Part shown: in pieces, positions 55,920 to 64,000 of the stretch | How positions within the stretch are numbered: the stretch's first letter is position 1 | How the letters are laid out: each line of letters begins with the position of its first letter | Assembly (NCBI GenBank): GCA_903847155.1 | Contig: CAINCU010000028.1 | Location: 186,001 to 250,000 of the forward strand | Direction: 5' to 3' | DNA length: 64,000 bases | From: an uncultured Gallionellaceae bacterium | GTDB lineage: Bacteria; Pseudomonadota; Gammaproteobacteria; Burkholderiales; Gallionellaceae | Translations under genes and position numbers: made by a program | The notes under the pieces: generated by a model | Seen by the model: the letters and a program-made list of their open reading frames with translations, nothing else | The model's database searches: none | Told to the model about the DNA's origin: nothing

Positions 55920-56225
55920 TCATGGTCGTGAGGCTTTTCCAGCCCAAGTTGTTAACTGTTCGGCCTCTTCCAGAATATCAACCGGAACTTCGCGATAGTT
56001 CTTCAACACTTGTTTTTCCGAAGGCGCAAAGATTTCTGCATGATGCGCCAGATATTCCGGCAAGGTATCGACATGCGTTTTGAAATACAGCCTGCCATTG
56101 GATACGATACCAAAAAATACCGCGCCGCAATACAAACCGTAACCGCCGAACATGCGCTTGCAGCGCAAGCCGTCGAGCGCGGCGAGTTGCTCCAGGACGA
56201 AATCACGGAAGGAATCCGTGCTCAT
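55920..56225 (-). CDS. TfoX N-terminal domain protein
   Basis: 101 residues containing the TfoX/Sxy N-terminal domain: RCKRMFGGYGLYCGAVFFGIV, LYFKTHVDTLPEYL and YREVPVDILEEAEQL. The C-terminal half of full TfoX is missing, as in many short homologues. Full TfoX regulates competence with CRP; the short form has no assigned role. It lies 6 bp behind ilvA and overlaps fau, so ilvA-tfoX-like-fau-aceE-aceF may be one transcript. Confidence 0.88.
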   Translation of the reverse strand: MSTDSFRDFVLEQLAALDGLRCKRMFGGYGLYCGAVFFGIVSNGRLYFKTHVDTLPEYLAHHAEIFAPSEKQVLKNYREVPVDILEEAEQLTTWAGKASRP

Positions 56226-56231
56226 CCAGTT

Positions 56232-57749
56232 TCATCCTAAGAACAACTTGTAAGCCGGATTGTTACTCTCGTCCCAGTACTGATAACCCAGCGTGTCGAG
56301 AAAAGTTTTGAGCGCTTTTTTATCGCTACGTGGCACTTGCATGCCGACCAGCACGCGGCCGAAGTCTGCGCCATGGTTGCGGTAGTGGAACAGACTGATG
56401 TTCCAGGTGTGGTTCATGCTGTTGAGGAAATTCATCAGCGCGCCGGGACGCTCGGGGAATTCGAAGCGGAACAGGATTTCATCTTTGGCTTCTGGCGCGT
56501 GGCCGCCGACCAGATGGCGCAGATGCAGTTTGGCCATTTCGTTGTCGGTGAGATCGAGCGTAGGCAGTTTGTTGCGCTGCAGCTTTTCCACCAGATCGGC
56601 GGTTTCCGATTGATCTTTCACCTGAATGCCGACGAACACTTGCGCCGCTGTCGGATCGTCGTAGCGGTAGTTGAATTCGGTGATGTTGCGCTTGCCGAGC
56701 AGCGAGCAAAATTTGCGGAAGCTGCCGGGCGTTTCGGGGATGGTAACGGCAAGGATGGCTTCGCGCTTTTCACCGATCTCGGCGCGCTCGGCGACGAAAC
56801 GCAGGCGATCGAAATTCATGTTCGCGCCGCTGCACACGGCGACCAGCGTCTCGCCCTTAAGCTGTTCGCGTTTGGCATACAGCTTGGCACCCGCCACCGC
56901 CAGAGCGCCCGCCGGTTCGAGGATGGAGCGCGTGTCTTGGAACACGTCCTTGATCGCGGCGCACACCGCGTCGGTATCCACCAGCACGATCTCATCCACA
57001 TATTTCTTGCAGATGCGGAAGGTTTCTTCTCCGGCAAGTTTGACTGCCGTGCCGTCCGAGAACAGGCCGACATCGCTGAGCGTGACGCGTTTCTTCGCCT
57101 TGAGCGAGCGCGCCATGGCATCGGAATCGTTGGTCTGCACACCGATGACTTTAATGTCGGGGCGCACTTGTTTGACATAAGCCGCCACGCCCGCGATCAG
57201 CCCGCCGCCGCCGATGGCGCAGAAAATGGCGTGGATAGGTGCTTGCCGTTGGCGCAGAATTTCCATGGCGATGGTGCCTTGTCCGGCGATGACATCGGGG
57301 TCGTCGAATGGATGCACGAAGGTAAGTTGTTTTTCTTTTTCCAGCACCAGCGCGTGCGTGTAGGCATCGCTGTAACTGTCGCCGTGCAACACAATTTCCA
57401 CGGAACGCTGGCCAAAATGTTTGACCGCTTCGATCTTCACCTGCGGCGTGGTGGTCGGCATCACGATCACGGCCTTGCAGCCGAGGCGAAGCGCGGACAT
57501 TGCCACGCCCTGCGCATGATTGCCCGCCGAGGCGGCGATCACGCCGCGCTTGAGTTGTTCGGGCGACAAGTGCGCCATCTTGTTGTAAGCGCCGCGCAGC
57601 TTGAACGAAAACACCGGCTGCATGTCCTCGCGTTTGAACAAAATATTGTTGCCGGTGCGCGCCGATAAATTGGGCGCGAGCTCCAGCGGGGTTTCGACAG
57701 CCACGTCATAGACGCGGGCAGTAAGGATGCGTTTCAGATAATTTTGCAT
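56232..57749 (-). CDS. ilvA: Threonine ammonia-lyase, biosynthetic
   Basis: 505 residues. Pyridoxal-phosphate Lys in REDMQPVFSFKLRGAYNKM, phosphate-binding loop CAIGGGGLIAGVAAYVKQ, SAGNHAQGVAMSALRLG, and two C-terminal ACT-like domains (ILAVTIPETPGSFRKFCSLL and EFPERPGALMNFLNSM), the isoleucine-binding form. It deaminates threonine to 2-oxobutanoate for isoleucine synthesis. The start at 57749 is close to repeat copy G (108 bp upstream). Confidence 0.96.
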   Translation of the reverse strand: MQNYLKRILTARVYDVAVETPLELAPNLSARTGNNILFKREDMQPVFSFKLRGAYNKMAHLSPEQLKRGVIAASAGNHAQGVAMSALRLGCKAVIVMPTTTPQVKIEAVKHFGQRSVEIVLHGDSYSDAYTHALVLEKEKQLTFVHPFDDPDVIAGQGTIAMEILRQRQAPIHAIFCAIGGGGLIAGVAAYVKQVRPDIKVIGVQTNDSDAMARSLKAKKRVTLSDVGLFSDGTAVKLAGEETFRICKKYVDEIVLVDTDAVCAAIKDVFQDTRSILEPAGALAVAGAKLYAKREQLKGETLVAVCSGANMNFDRLRFVAERAEIGEKREAILAVTIPETPGSFRKFCSLLGKRNITEFNYRYDDPTAAQVFVGIQVKDQSETADLVEKLQRNKLPTLDLTDNEMAKLHLRHLVGGHAPEAKDEILFRFEFPERPGALMNFLNSMNHTWNISLFHYRNHGADFGRVLVGMQVPRSDKKALKTFLDTLGYQYWDESNNPAYKLFLG

Positions 57750-57857
57750 GTTGTTTTGCAGACGATGAAATTGGCGGCAAGATTAGCAGGAAACGGGGTT
57801 CGATGCTTTAGCTGGCGTGTGAAACGCATCCCGAAAGTCACATTTTAAAATACCAAC

Positions 57858-57930
57858 ATCGTGGAAACGCCCGTCAATAGGCGATCTACACAGTGCACAT
57901 GATGGAGATGCGCGTATTTATTGGCTTGCG
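57858..57930. repeat. Palindromic repeat family, copy G
   Basis: ATCGTGGAAACGCCCGTCAATAGGCGATCT (57858-57887), then ACATGATGGAGATGCGCG and TATTTATTGGCTTGCGCGCAAA. It lies after the HAD gene and gives that gene its last codons (ARG-ALA-SER-GLN) and its stop TAA (57918-57920). It shares its left flank (ATCGTGGA) with copy F. Confidence 0.85.
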
Positions 57931-58628
57931 CGCAAACCGATCAGCCCATAGAAACGCGTCAGGTCGCTCAAGTCGTCGAACACCACTGCCGCCCCGGCAA
58001 AGTCCTGCTTGCAGGTGTAAGGATTGGTGGTGATGTAAGTCTTGATGCCCGCCGCCAGCGCCGAGTGCAAGCCGTTGTAGGAATCTTCCAATGCGATGCA
58101 ATCCTGCGGCGCGAGCTGGAGCTGGTGTAGCACCCAGTTATAAATATCCGGCGCGGGCTTCTTCAGCGGCACGATGTCGCCGCAACCGATGGCAGCAAAC
58201 TGCTGCTCCCAGTTTTTGCCCAACCCCACTTCCAGCAAGGCTGAGACATTCTCAGGCGAAGTAGTGGTGGCGATAGCGAGTTTGAGTCCAGCCTTGTGCG
58301 CATCACTGATGAGTTGCTTGATGCCAGGGCGCAGCGGAATATGTCCATCACGCAAGGCAGTAGTGTAATGCGCGGTCTTCTGCATATGCAGATTTTTAAC
58401 AAAGGCTTCGTAAGCTGCAGGTTTGGCGAAGTCCTTCAAAAAATCTTCGACGAAATACTTGATGCGCTCCTTGCCGCCCGTCACCTTGAGCAGCTTGTCA
58501 TACAGTGCCACGTCCCAGTTCCAGCCCAGCCCGTTGTCGGCGAACGCCTTGTTGAACGCGATGCGGTGCGCGTCTTCGGTATCGGCCAGCGTGCCGTCCA
58601 CGTCGAATATGATGGCTTTGATTGTCAT
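57918..58628 (-). CDS. HAD-family hydrolase, CbbY/beta-PGM-like
   Basis: 236 residues. Motif I AIIFDVDGTLADTEDAHR with nucleophile Asp, motif II LAIATTTSPEN, motif III KKPAPDIYNWVL, and motif IV in CIALEDSYNGLHSALAAG. A helical cap lies between motifs I and II. In the CbbY branch, members act on xylulose-bisphosphate or related sugar phosphates, but the substrate here is unknown. The final residues RASQ and the stop codon are inside repeat copy G, so the ancestral C-terminus may differ. Confidence 0.9.
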   Translation of the reverse strand: MTIKAIIFDVDGTLADTEDAHRIAFNKAFADNGLGWNWDVALYDKLLKVTGGKERIKYFVEDFLKDFAKPAAYEAFVKNLHMQKTAHYTTALRDGHIPLRPGIKQLISDAHKAGLKLAIATTTSPENVSALLEVGLGKNWEQQFAAIGCGDIVPLKKPAPDIYNWVLHQLQLAPQDCIALEDSYNGLHSALAAGIKTYITTNPYTCKQDFAGAAVVFDDLSDLTRFYGLIGLRASQ

Positions 58629-58740
58629 GATGTTGGTGTCACTTGAAAAATAAAAAACGGTTTACTGCAAAAGCAAAGCTGGAGGATTCAAGAGCGATCT
58701 GTGATTATTATTTATTATGTTTTTTCTGTGGTGAAAACAC

Positions 58741-60093
58741 TTAACGCACCCCCGTGAACTTCCCCGCCATGCCGCGCATCATCTTGGCCATGCCGCCTTT
58801 ACCGCTGATCATCTTCATCATTTTTTGCGTTTGTTCGAACTGGTTCAGCAGTTGGTTGACGTGCATCACCTGCACGCCCGCACCTGCGGCAATGCGCCGT
58901 TTGCGCGAGGCTTTAATGAGTTCGGGGTGGCTGCGCTCCCAAGCAGTCATGGAGTTGATGATGCCTTCGGTGCGGTTGATTTGGCGTTCGTCGATTTTCG
59001 CACTTGCGGCGGCTTGCGAAAGTTGCGCGGGCAGCTTGTCCATCAGCGCAGACATGCCGCCCATCTTGCGCATCTGCACGATCTGCATCTTGAAATCGTT
59101 GAGGTCGAAGCCTTTGCCGCTTTGCAATTTCTTCGCCATTTTGGCGGCTTCGACGTGATCCACGTTGCGCTGCGCTTCTTCCAGCAGCGACAGCACGTCG
59201 CCCATGCCGAGGATGCGTTGCGCCATACGTTCTGGGTGGAAAGCTTCGAGGCCGTTGAGTTTTTCACTGACGCCGACGAACTTGATCGGTTTGCCGGTGA
59301 TCTGGCGCACCGACAGTGCTGCGCCGCCGCGCGCATCACCGTCCAGTTTGGTAAGAATAATGCCAGTAAGCGGTAGCGCTTCGCCGAACGCTTTGGCGGT
59401 ATTCACCGCATCCTGACCGGTCATGGCATCGACCACAAACAAGGTCTCGATGGGCTTCAGCGCGGCATGCAGGTCTTTGATCTCCGCCATCATCGCTTCG
59501 TCGATGGCGAGGCGACCGGCGGTATCCACGATCAACACATCATGGTGGTGCTTTTTTGCGAAATCGTGCGCGGCGAGGGCGATGTCATGCGGTTTCTGGC
59601 TGATGTCGGAAGCGAAGAAATCGATGTCGAGTTGCTGCGCCAAGGTGCGCAGTTGCTCGATGGCGGCGGGGCGATACACGTCGCAACTCACCAGCAGCAC
59701 TTTCTTTTTGTTCTGCTCGCGCAACAGTTTGGCCAGCTTGCCGCTGCTGGTGGTTTTACCCGCGCCCTGCAAACCGGCCATCAGAATCACAGCAGGCGGC
59801 ACGGTGGTGAGGTTGAGTGCATCGTTGTGCTCGCCCATCAGCTTGGTCAGCTCGCGGTTCACCACGCCGATCAGCGCCTGCCCCGGTTGCAGGTTGCCGA
59901 TGACTTCCTGCCCCAGTGCAGCTTCTTTTACTTTGGCGATAAAGTCCTTGACCACCGGCAGCGCGACATCGGCTTCCAGCAAGGCAAGGCGCACTTCGCG
60001 CATTGCATCCTGAATGTTGCTCTCGGTCAGTCGCGCCTGGCCGCGCAGGTTTTTGATGATGCCGCTGAAGCGTTGAGTAAGGTTGTCCAACAT
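58741..60093 (-). CDS. ffh: Signal recognition particle protein Ffh
   Basis: 450 residues, NG domain with GTPase motifs GLQGAGKTTSSGKLAKLL, DTAGRLAIDE and TKLDGDARGGAAL, followed by the Met-rich M domain (QMRKMGGMSALMDKLPAQL; KMMKMISGKGGMAKMMRGMAG). Delivers nascent membrane proteins with 4.5S RNA. Divergent from the ypjD-like gene, with ATG 60093 on one side and 60190 on the other. Confidence 0.97.
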   Translation of the reverse strand: MLDNLTQRFSGIIKNLRGQARLTESNIQDAMREVRLALLEADVALPVVKDFIAKVKEAALGQEVIGNLQPGQALIGVVNRELTKLMGEHNDALNLTTVPPAVILMAGLQGAGKTTSSGKLAKLLREQNKKKVLLVSCDVYRPAAIEQLRTLAQQLDIDFFASDISQKPHDIALAAHDFAKKHHHDVLIVDTAGRLAIDEAMMAEIKDLHAALKPIETLFVVDAMTGQDAVNTAKAFGEALPLTGIILTKLDGDARGGAALSVRQITGKPIKFVGVSEKLNGLEAFHPERMAQRILGMGDVLSLLEEAQRNVDHVEAAKMAKKLQSGKGFDLNDFKMQIVQMRKMGGMSALMDKLPAQLSQAAASAKIDERQINRTEGIINSMTAWERSHPELIKASRKRRIAAGAGVQVMHVNQLLNQFEQTQKMMKMISGKGGMAKMMRGMAGKFTGVR

Positions 60094-60189
60094 GCTTAAA
60101 ATCCCTGGGTAGTTTTAGTGAGCGCCGATGCAGACACTTTTTCGGCGCTTCCTGTAGAATCCGCACAGTCTAAAACATCTGCACTCCCC

Positions 60190-61002
60190 ATGTCGAACCA
60201 AGCGCTACTTCTGCTCACATTTGCCCTCTATACCGTCCTGGCCATTTTGTTCTGGCGCGCGCAGGCGGCGGGCACTGCCGAACAGCAAAATCGCGGCGCA
60301 TTGGGTTTTGCCATCATCGTGCCATTGGCATTGCACGGCTGGCTGCTGTACGACACGCTATTTGTCTGGGGCGCATTGAATCTGGGCTTGGTGTATGCGC
60401 TGTCGCTGATCCTGTGGTTGACGGTGCTGGTGTATTGGCTGGCGCGTTTCTTCTATCCGCTGTCCAGTTTGCTGACCTTGGTATTACCGCTGGCTGCGGT
60501 CAGCACGGTGTTACCGGCATTCTTCAACGATGTGCATATCCTGTCCCAGCCCGCATCCGGTTTGTTCGACACCCATGTGCTGATGGCGATGCTGGCTTAC
60601 AGCCTGTTTACCATCGCGGCGTTACATGCTGCGCTAATCTCATTTGTCGAAAAGCGTCTACATAATGCCAAGATGCCCAATGTATTTCGTAACTTGCCGC
60701 CGTTGCTGACCATGGAATCCCTGTTGTTCCGCGTCATTGGCGTGGGCTTCATGTTGCTGACCATCACCGTGGCTTCCGGCATGTTGTTCTCAGAAAATAT
60801 CTTCGGGCACCCTTTGCGCTTTACCCATATGGTCCTGTTCGGAATTGCCTCTTGGGGGGTGTTCGCCGCGCTGCTGCTGGGCCATCATTTCTATGGCTGG
60901 CGCGGCCATACAGCGGTACGCTGGACCTTGAGCGGCTTTGCTTTCCTTGTACTGGCCTATCTGGGCAGCCAATTCGTGCTGGAAGTCTTCCTGCACCGCT
61001 AA
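60190..61002 (+). CDS. Inner membrane protein YpjD/CcsA-like (cytochrome c assembly family)
   Basis: 270 residues from ATG 60190 (MSNQALLLLTFALYTVLA); a longer frame from 60118 covers the promoter and is unlikely. Eight membrane segments, with the CcsA-type patterns LHGWLLYDTLFVWGALNLGL, QPASGLFDTHVLMAMLAYSLF and GHHFYGWRGHTAVRW carrying the conserved His residues for haem. YpjD proteins are conserved next to ffh in proteobacteria; a -10-like TAGAAT lies at 60156-60161. Confidence 0.9.
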   Translation: MSNQALLLLTFALYTVLAILFWRAQAAGTAEQQNRGALGFAIIVPLALHGWLLYDTLFVWGALNLGLVYALSLILWLTVLVYWLARFFYPLSSLLTLVLPLAAVSTVLPAFFNDVHILSQPASGLFDTHVLMAMLAYSLFTIAALHAALISFVEKRLHNAKMPNVFRNLPPLLTMESLLFRVIGVGFMLLTITVASGMLFSENIFGHPLRFTHMVLFGIASWGVFAALLLGHHFYGWRGHTAVRWTLSGFAFLVLAYLGSQFVLEVFLHR

Positions 61003-61022
61003 TCCGTTTTTAGAAACAATCC

Positions 61023-61052
61023 TTGCCACAATTCTACGAAATATCGTAGAAT
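61023..61052 (+). promoter_or_regulatory. rpsP promoter with embedded palindrome
   Basis: TTGCCA (61023-61028), 18-bp spacer and TAGAAT (61047-61052). A perfect inverted repeat ATTCTACGA-AATA-TCGTAGAAT (61031-61052) fills the spacer and the -10. No repressor site of this form is known to the author; it could bind a regulator or be structural. Confidence 0.6.
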
Positions 61053-61100
61053 TCGCGCCCTTTGGCATTGGCCAAATCAATTTTTTATTGGGTAATCACT

Positions 61101-61355
61101 ATGGTAGTCATTCGTCTTTCTCGCGGTGGTTCGAAGAATCGTCCGTATTACAACGTGGTGGTAGCGGATTCCCGCAATCGTCGTGACGGTCGTTTCATCG
61201 AGCGCATCGGCTTCTACAATCCGCTGGCAGCCGAAGACTCTGAAGGCCTGCGTCTTCAACTGGATCGCGTGACGCACTGGCAAGAGCGCGGCGCACAGTT
61301 GAGCGAAACCGTAGGCCGCTTGGTCAAAAAAGCCGGTGCAGCAGCCAAAGTCTAA
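61101..61355 (+). CDS. rpsP: 30S ribosomal protein S16
   Basis: 84 residues from ATG 61101 ([20 protein letters not shown]), the family start. Assembly protein of the small subunit. The upstream frame from 61062 lies within the leader and is rejected. First gene of rpsP-rimM-trmD-rplS, a universally conserved order in proteobacteria. Confidence 0.97.
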   Translation: MVVIRLSRGGSKNRPYYNVVVADSRNRRDGRFIERIGFYNPLAAEDSEGLRLQLDRVTHWQERGAQLSETVGRLVKKAGAAAKV

Positions 61356-61368
61356 CGAGGCAAGCCCC

Positions 61369-61866
61369 ATGGTCGTCATGGGGAAGGTGGTCGGCGCGCA
61401 AGGCATTCAAGGTTGGGTGAAGGTGCAGACCTTTACCGAATATCTGGACAGCTTACTCGACTACGACACTTGGTATGTGGGCAGCGAACAGGCTTGGCAT
61501 CCAATGCAAGTGCTGGAAGCGAACGTGCATGGCAAGGTGTTGATCGCCAAGCTGGAAGGCATCCTTGACCGCACTGCCGCCGAAAAATATAAAGGCCAGT
61601 TGATCGCCGTTCACCGCGCAGATTTGCCGGAGCAGCCTGAAGGCGAATACTACTGGTCTGACTTGGTCGGGCTGTCGGTGGAGAACTTGGCAGGCGAAGC
61701 GTTCGGTATCGTGGATTCGTTGCTGGAAACCGGCGCAAACGATGTGCTGGTGGTTAAAGGCGAGCGCGGTGAGACATTGATGCCGTTCATTGCCAGCGTA
61801 ATCCAGCATGTGGATTTAAAGAAGAAATTGATCCAAGTGGATTGGCAGGCGGATTACCTCAAATGA
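61369..61866 (+). CDS. rimM: Ribosome maturation factor RimM
   Basis: 165 residues from ATG 61369 ([19 protein letters not shown]) or three codons later. PRC-barrel fold with [20 protein letters not shown] and [20 protein letters not shown]. Binds S19 and assists 16S processing. Follows rpsP by 13 bp and overlaps trmD by 4 bp. Confidence 0.95.
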   Translation: MVVMGKVVGAQGIQGWVKVQTFTEYLDSLLDYDTWYVGSEQAWHPMQVLEANVHGKVLIAKLEGILDRTAAEKYKGQLIAVHRADLPEQPEGEYYWSDLVGLSVENLAGEAFGIVDSLLETGANDVLVVKGERGETLMPFIASVIQHVDLKKKLIQVDWQADYLK

Positions 61867-62635
61867 GGTTTGACGTTGTCACCTTGTTTCCAGAGATGTT
61901 CGACGCGCTCACCAAATACGGCGTGACGCGACGGGCGGCAGAGCAAGGCAGGTTTCAGTTGCAGACGTGGAATCCGCGCGATTTTACGACCGACAACTAC
62001 CGCACCATTGATGACCGTCCCTACGGTGGCGGGCCTGGAATGGTGATGTTGGCGGAGCCGCTGGAAAAAGCCATCAGCGCAGCGAAAGCAGCGCAGGCCG
62101 CCAGCGGAGCGAAGAAGAGTTGTGTGATCCACCTCTCGCCGCAAGGCAGGCCGCTCACCCATGAAGTGGTGATGGAGTTGCTGGCGCGGGATGAAGGTTT
62201 GATATTGTTGGCGAGTCGTTACGAGGGCGTGGATGAACGCTTGTTGCGCCAGCAAGTGGATGAAGAGCTTTCCATCGGCGATTACGTGTTGTCCGGTGGC
62301 GAGTTGGCAGCGATGGTGGTGATGGATAGCGTGGTGCGGCAGATCCCCGGCGTATTGGGCGACGACGCATCGGCGCAGCAGGATTCCTTTGTGCAAGGCC
62401 TGCTGGATTGTCCGCACTACACACGGCCTGAGGTTTATAACGGCGAGGGTGTTCCAGACGTGCTGATGTCCGGGCACCACGCCGAGATAGAGAAGTGGCG
62501 ATTGAAGCAGTCGTTAATCCGCACTGCGGAACGTCGCCCGGATTTGCTGGCAGTACGCCAGTTGACTAAACAGGAAGCTCGGCTACTGGCAGAGTACCAG
62601 CAGGAACAAGCTTCCGTAAAAGAAAAGGAAACAAA

Positions 62636-62639
<4 letters not shown>
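61863..62639 (+). CDS. trmD: tRNA (guanine-N1)-methyltransferase TrmD
   Basis: 258 residues from ATG 61863 ([18 protein letters not shown]). SPOUT enzyme modifying G37 of tRNA; motifs [51 protein letters not shown] and [16 protein letters not shown]. Overlaps rimM and rplS by 4 bp each. Confidence 0.97.
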
Positions 62640-63010
<371 letters not shown>

Positions 63011-63030
63011 GCAGCGATTGTGTGGCAAAG

Positions 63031-63058
63031 AAAACGGGAGCTTCGGCTCCCGTTTTTT
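63031..63058 (+). terminator. Intrinsic terminator of the rpsP operon
   Basis: AACGGGAGC-TTCG-GCTCCCGTTTTTT: a 9-bp perfect stem with a stable UUCG tetraloop followed by T residues, 20 bp after the rplS stop. Confidence 0.95.
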
Positions 63059-63078
63059 ATTTCCGCTATCATGCTTGC

Positions 63079-63540
63079 ATGGACTATCAGGCAATCATTG
63101 TTGTACCGTTTGGAAAGCTAGGCATCCGCTGCACGGAGGAGGCTTTGCTGGGTATCGAATTCGTCCCGGCAGACACGCCCACGTTGGCTCCGCGCAACGC
63201 GTTGGCATCGGAAGTATGCAGACAGCTGGATGAGTATTTCGCCGATGCGAATTTCTGTTTCGACCTGCCGCTCCAGCTCGACGGCACGGAACACCAGCGC
63301 AAAGTGTGGCAGGCGATGCAGGCCATTCCGCGCGGGCAAACGCAGAGCTACGGCGCGTTGGCTGCGCAGATCGGCTCCAGTGCGCGCGCCGTCGGGCAAG
63401 CCTGCGGCAACAATCCGATTCCTGTCGTTGTGCCCTGCCATCGCGTGGTGAGCAAGGCAGGGCTGGGCGGATTCATGCATCGTGCAGATGTTGCTGCGCT
63501 GGACATCAAGCGCTGGTTGTTGGTACATGAACAACACTGA
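63079..63540 (+). CDS. ogt: Methylated-DNA--protein-cysteine methyltransferase
   Basis: 153 residues from ATG 63079 (MDYQAIIVVPFGKLGIRCTE), which lies just after the terminator; a longer frame includes the terminator and is rejected. Active-site VVPCHRVVSKAGLGGF with Cys in PCHR, DNA-recognition loop SSARAVGQACGNNP. Removes alkyl groups from O6-guanine. Its stop overlaps the next gene by 14 bp. Confidence 0.95.
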   Translation: MDYQAIIVVPFGKLGIRCTEEALLGIEFVPADTPTLAPRNALASEVCRQLDEYFADANFCFDLPLQLDGTEHQRKVWQAMQAIPRGQTQSYGALAAQIGSSARAVGQACGNNPIPVVVPCHRVVSKAGLGGFMHRADVAALDIKRWLLVHEQH

Positions 63541-64000
63541 CCTGCTCGACGAATTCAGCGATGCGTTATGGCTGGAAGACGGCCTGTCGCGCAACACGCT
63601 GGAAAGCTACCGGCGCGATCTGAACAAATTTGCTGACTGGCTGGCGAAGCAGCGTGGATGCGGCTTGGCGGACGCCACCCATGCCGACATACAGGGCTTC
63701 CTCGCGCATCTGGTGAGCGGAGAAAAAGCCAAGGCCACCTCCACTTCGCGCGCCATTTCCAGCCTCAAACGGCTGTTCCGTTACCTGCTGCGGCAAAATA
63801 AAATCACCACCGATCCGACCCTTCAAATCGCCACACCCAAGATACCGCGCAGCCTGCCCAAGAGTCTCACCGAACAAGATGTCGAACTGCTGTTGAATGC
63901 GCCCGATGTGGAAACATCGCTCGGCATGCGCGACCGCACCATGCTGGAAGTGCTGTACGCCAGCGGCTTGCGCGTATCCGAGCTGGTCGGACTGAGCGTG
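63527..64000 (+). CDS. xerD: Tyrosine recombinase XerC/XerD, truncated by the window end
   Basis: From ATG 63527 the frame is open to the edge (158 residues shown). N-terminal SAM-like domain (DALWLEDGLSRNTLESYRRDL, DIQGFLAHLV, SRAISSLKRLFRYLLRQNKI) and the first catalytic part MRDRTMLEVLYASGLRVSELVGL carrying the conserved first Arg. It is the chromosome-dimer recombinase type rather than an integron or phage enzyme. The start overlaps the alkyltransferase gene by 14 bp. Confidence 0.93.
   Translation, partial: MNNTDLLDEFSDALWLEDGLSRNTLESYRRDLNKFADWLAKQRGCGLADATHADIQGFLAHLVSGEKAKATSTSRAISSLKRLFRYLLRQNKITTDPTLQIATPKIPRSLPKSLTEQDVELLLNAPDVETSLGMRDRTMLEVLYASGLRVSELVGLSV

Noticed and set aside
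56337..57668. 443-codon plus-strand ORF over ilvA
   Set aside because: Antisense shadow of ilvA; no motif, no ribosome site.
63527..64000. Integron or phage integrase
   Set aside because: N-terminal and first catalytic motifs are of XerC/XerD type and there are no attachment-site-like repeats or phage genes nearby.

Overview
The window reads as a chromosomal segment of a betaproteobacterium, probably of the Nitrosomonadales/Gallionellaceae type. This is an inference from gene order (nadD-rsfS-rlmH-maf-rng; rpsP-rimM-trmD-rplS; ntrC-ntrB-DUF4124-glnA; torF porin-glnK-amtB; metX-metW), protein flavour, and three small c-type cytochrome genes; no rRNA or tRNA is present to confirm it. No prophage, plasmid backbone, complete insertion sequence or CRISPR array was seen.

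Layout. 1-7160: DUF4124 gene, pyrE, exonuclease III, a DUF2238 membrane protein, an AT-rich pair of unknown genes, then ampG-metW-metX on the minus strand behind a SAM-II-type riboswitch and an intrinsic terminator. 7446-13179: tripartite RND efflux operon. 13406-15707: two membrane-anchored J-domain-like proteins, one lacking HPD, flanking a small membrane protein. 16529-21451: tightly overlapping operon gshA-apbE-small membrane protein-EIIA(Man)-HPr-EI, a PTS without a transporter here. 23042-28253: ABC-F ATPase, murI, a beta-barrel protein, purU and small unknowns. 28397-32340: a monohaem cytochrome, then the nitrogen operon torF-glnK-amtB. 32574-39088: ubiK, comM, ntrC/ntrB, DUF4124, glnA. 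39088-43968: CDF transporter, rhodanese, phosphofructokinase, an EAL-CZB phosphodiesterase and an unknown. 43969-47700: AT-rich accessory strip with two more cytochromes c, an unknown periplasmic protein and long regulatory-looking spacers. 47701-64000: housekeeping genes rng, maf, rlmH, rsfS, nadD, aceF, aceE, fau, tfoX-like, ilvA, HAD phosphatase, ffh, ypjD-like, rpsP-rimM-trmD-rplS, a DNA alkyltransferase and the start of xerD/xerC.

How the genes connect. Nitrogen control is nearly complete here: NtrB/NtrC, GlnK, AmtB, an outer-membrane TorF-type porin and GlnA. Both glnA and torF-glnK-amtB carry a sigma-54 promoter with exact GG-N10-GC spacing and NtrC-like palindromes at matching distances upstream. 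Methionine synthesis (metX-metW) is under a SAM-sensing leader.

The most unusual feature is a family of imperfect palindromes of about 60-75 bp (core GCCCGTCAATAGGCGATCT), seen seven times between genes. Two copies supply the last codons and the stop codon of the neighbouring gene, and one lies inside a larger inverted repeat and cuts into a short ORF.
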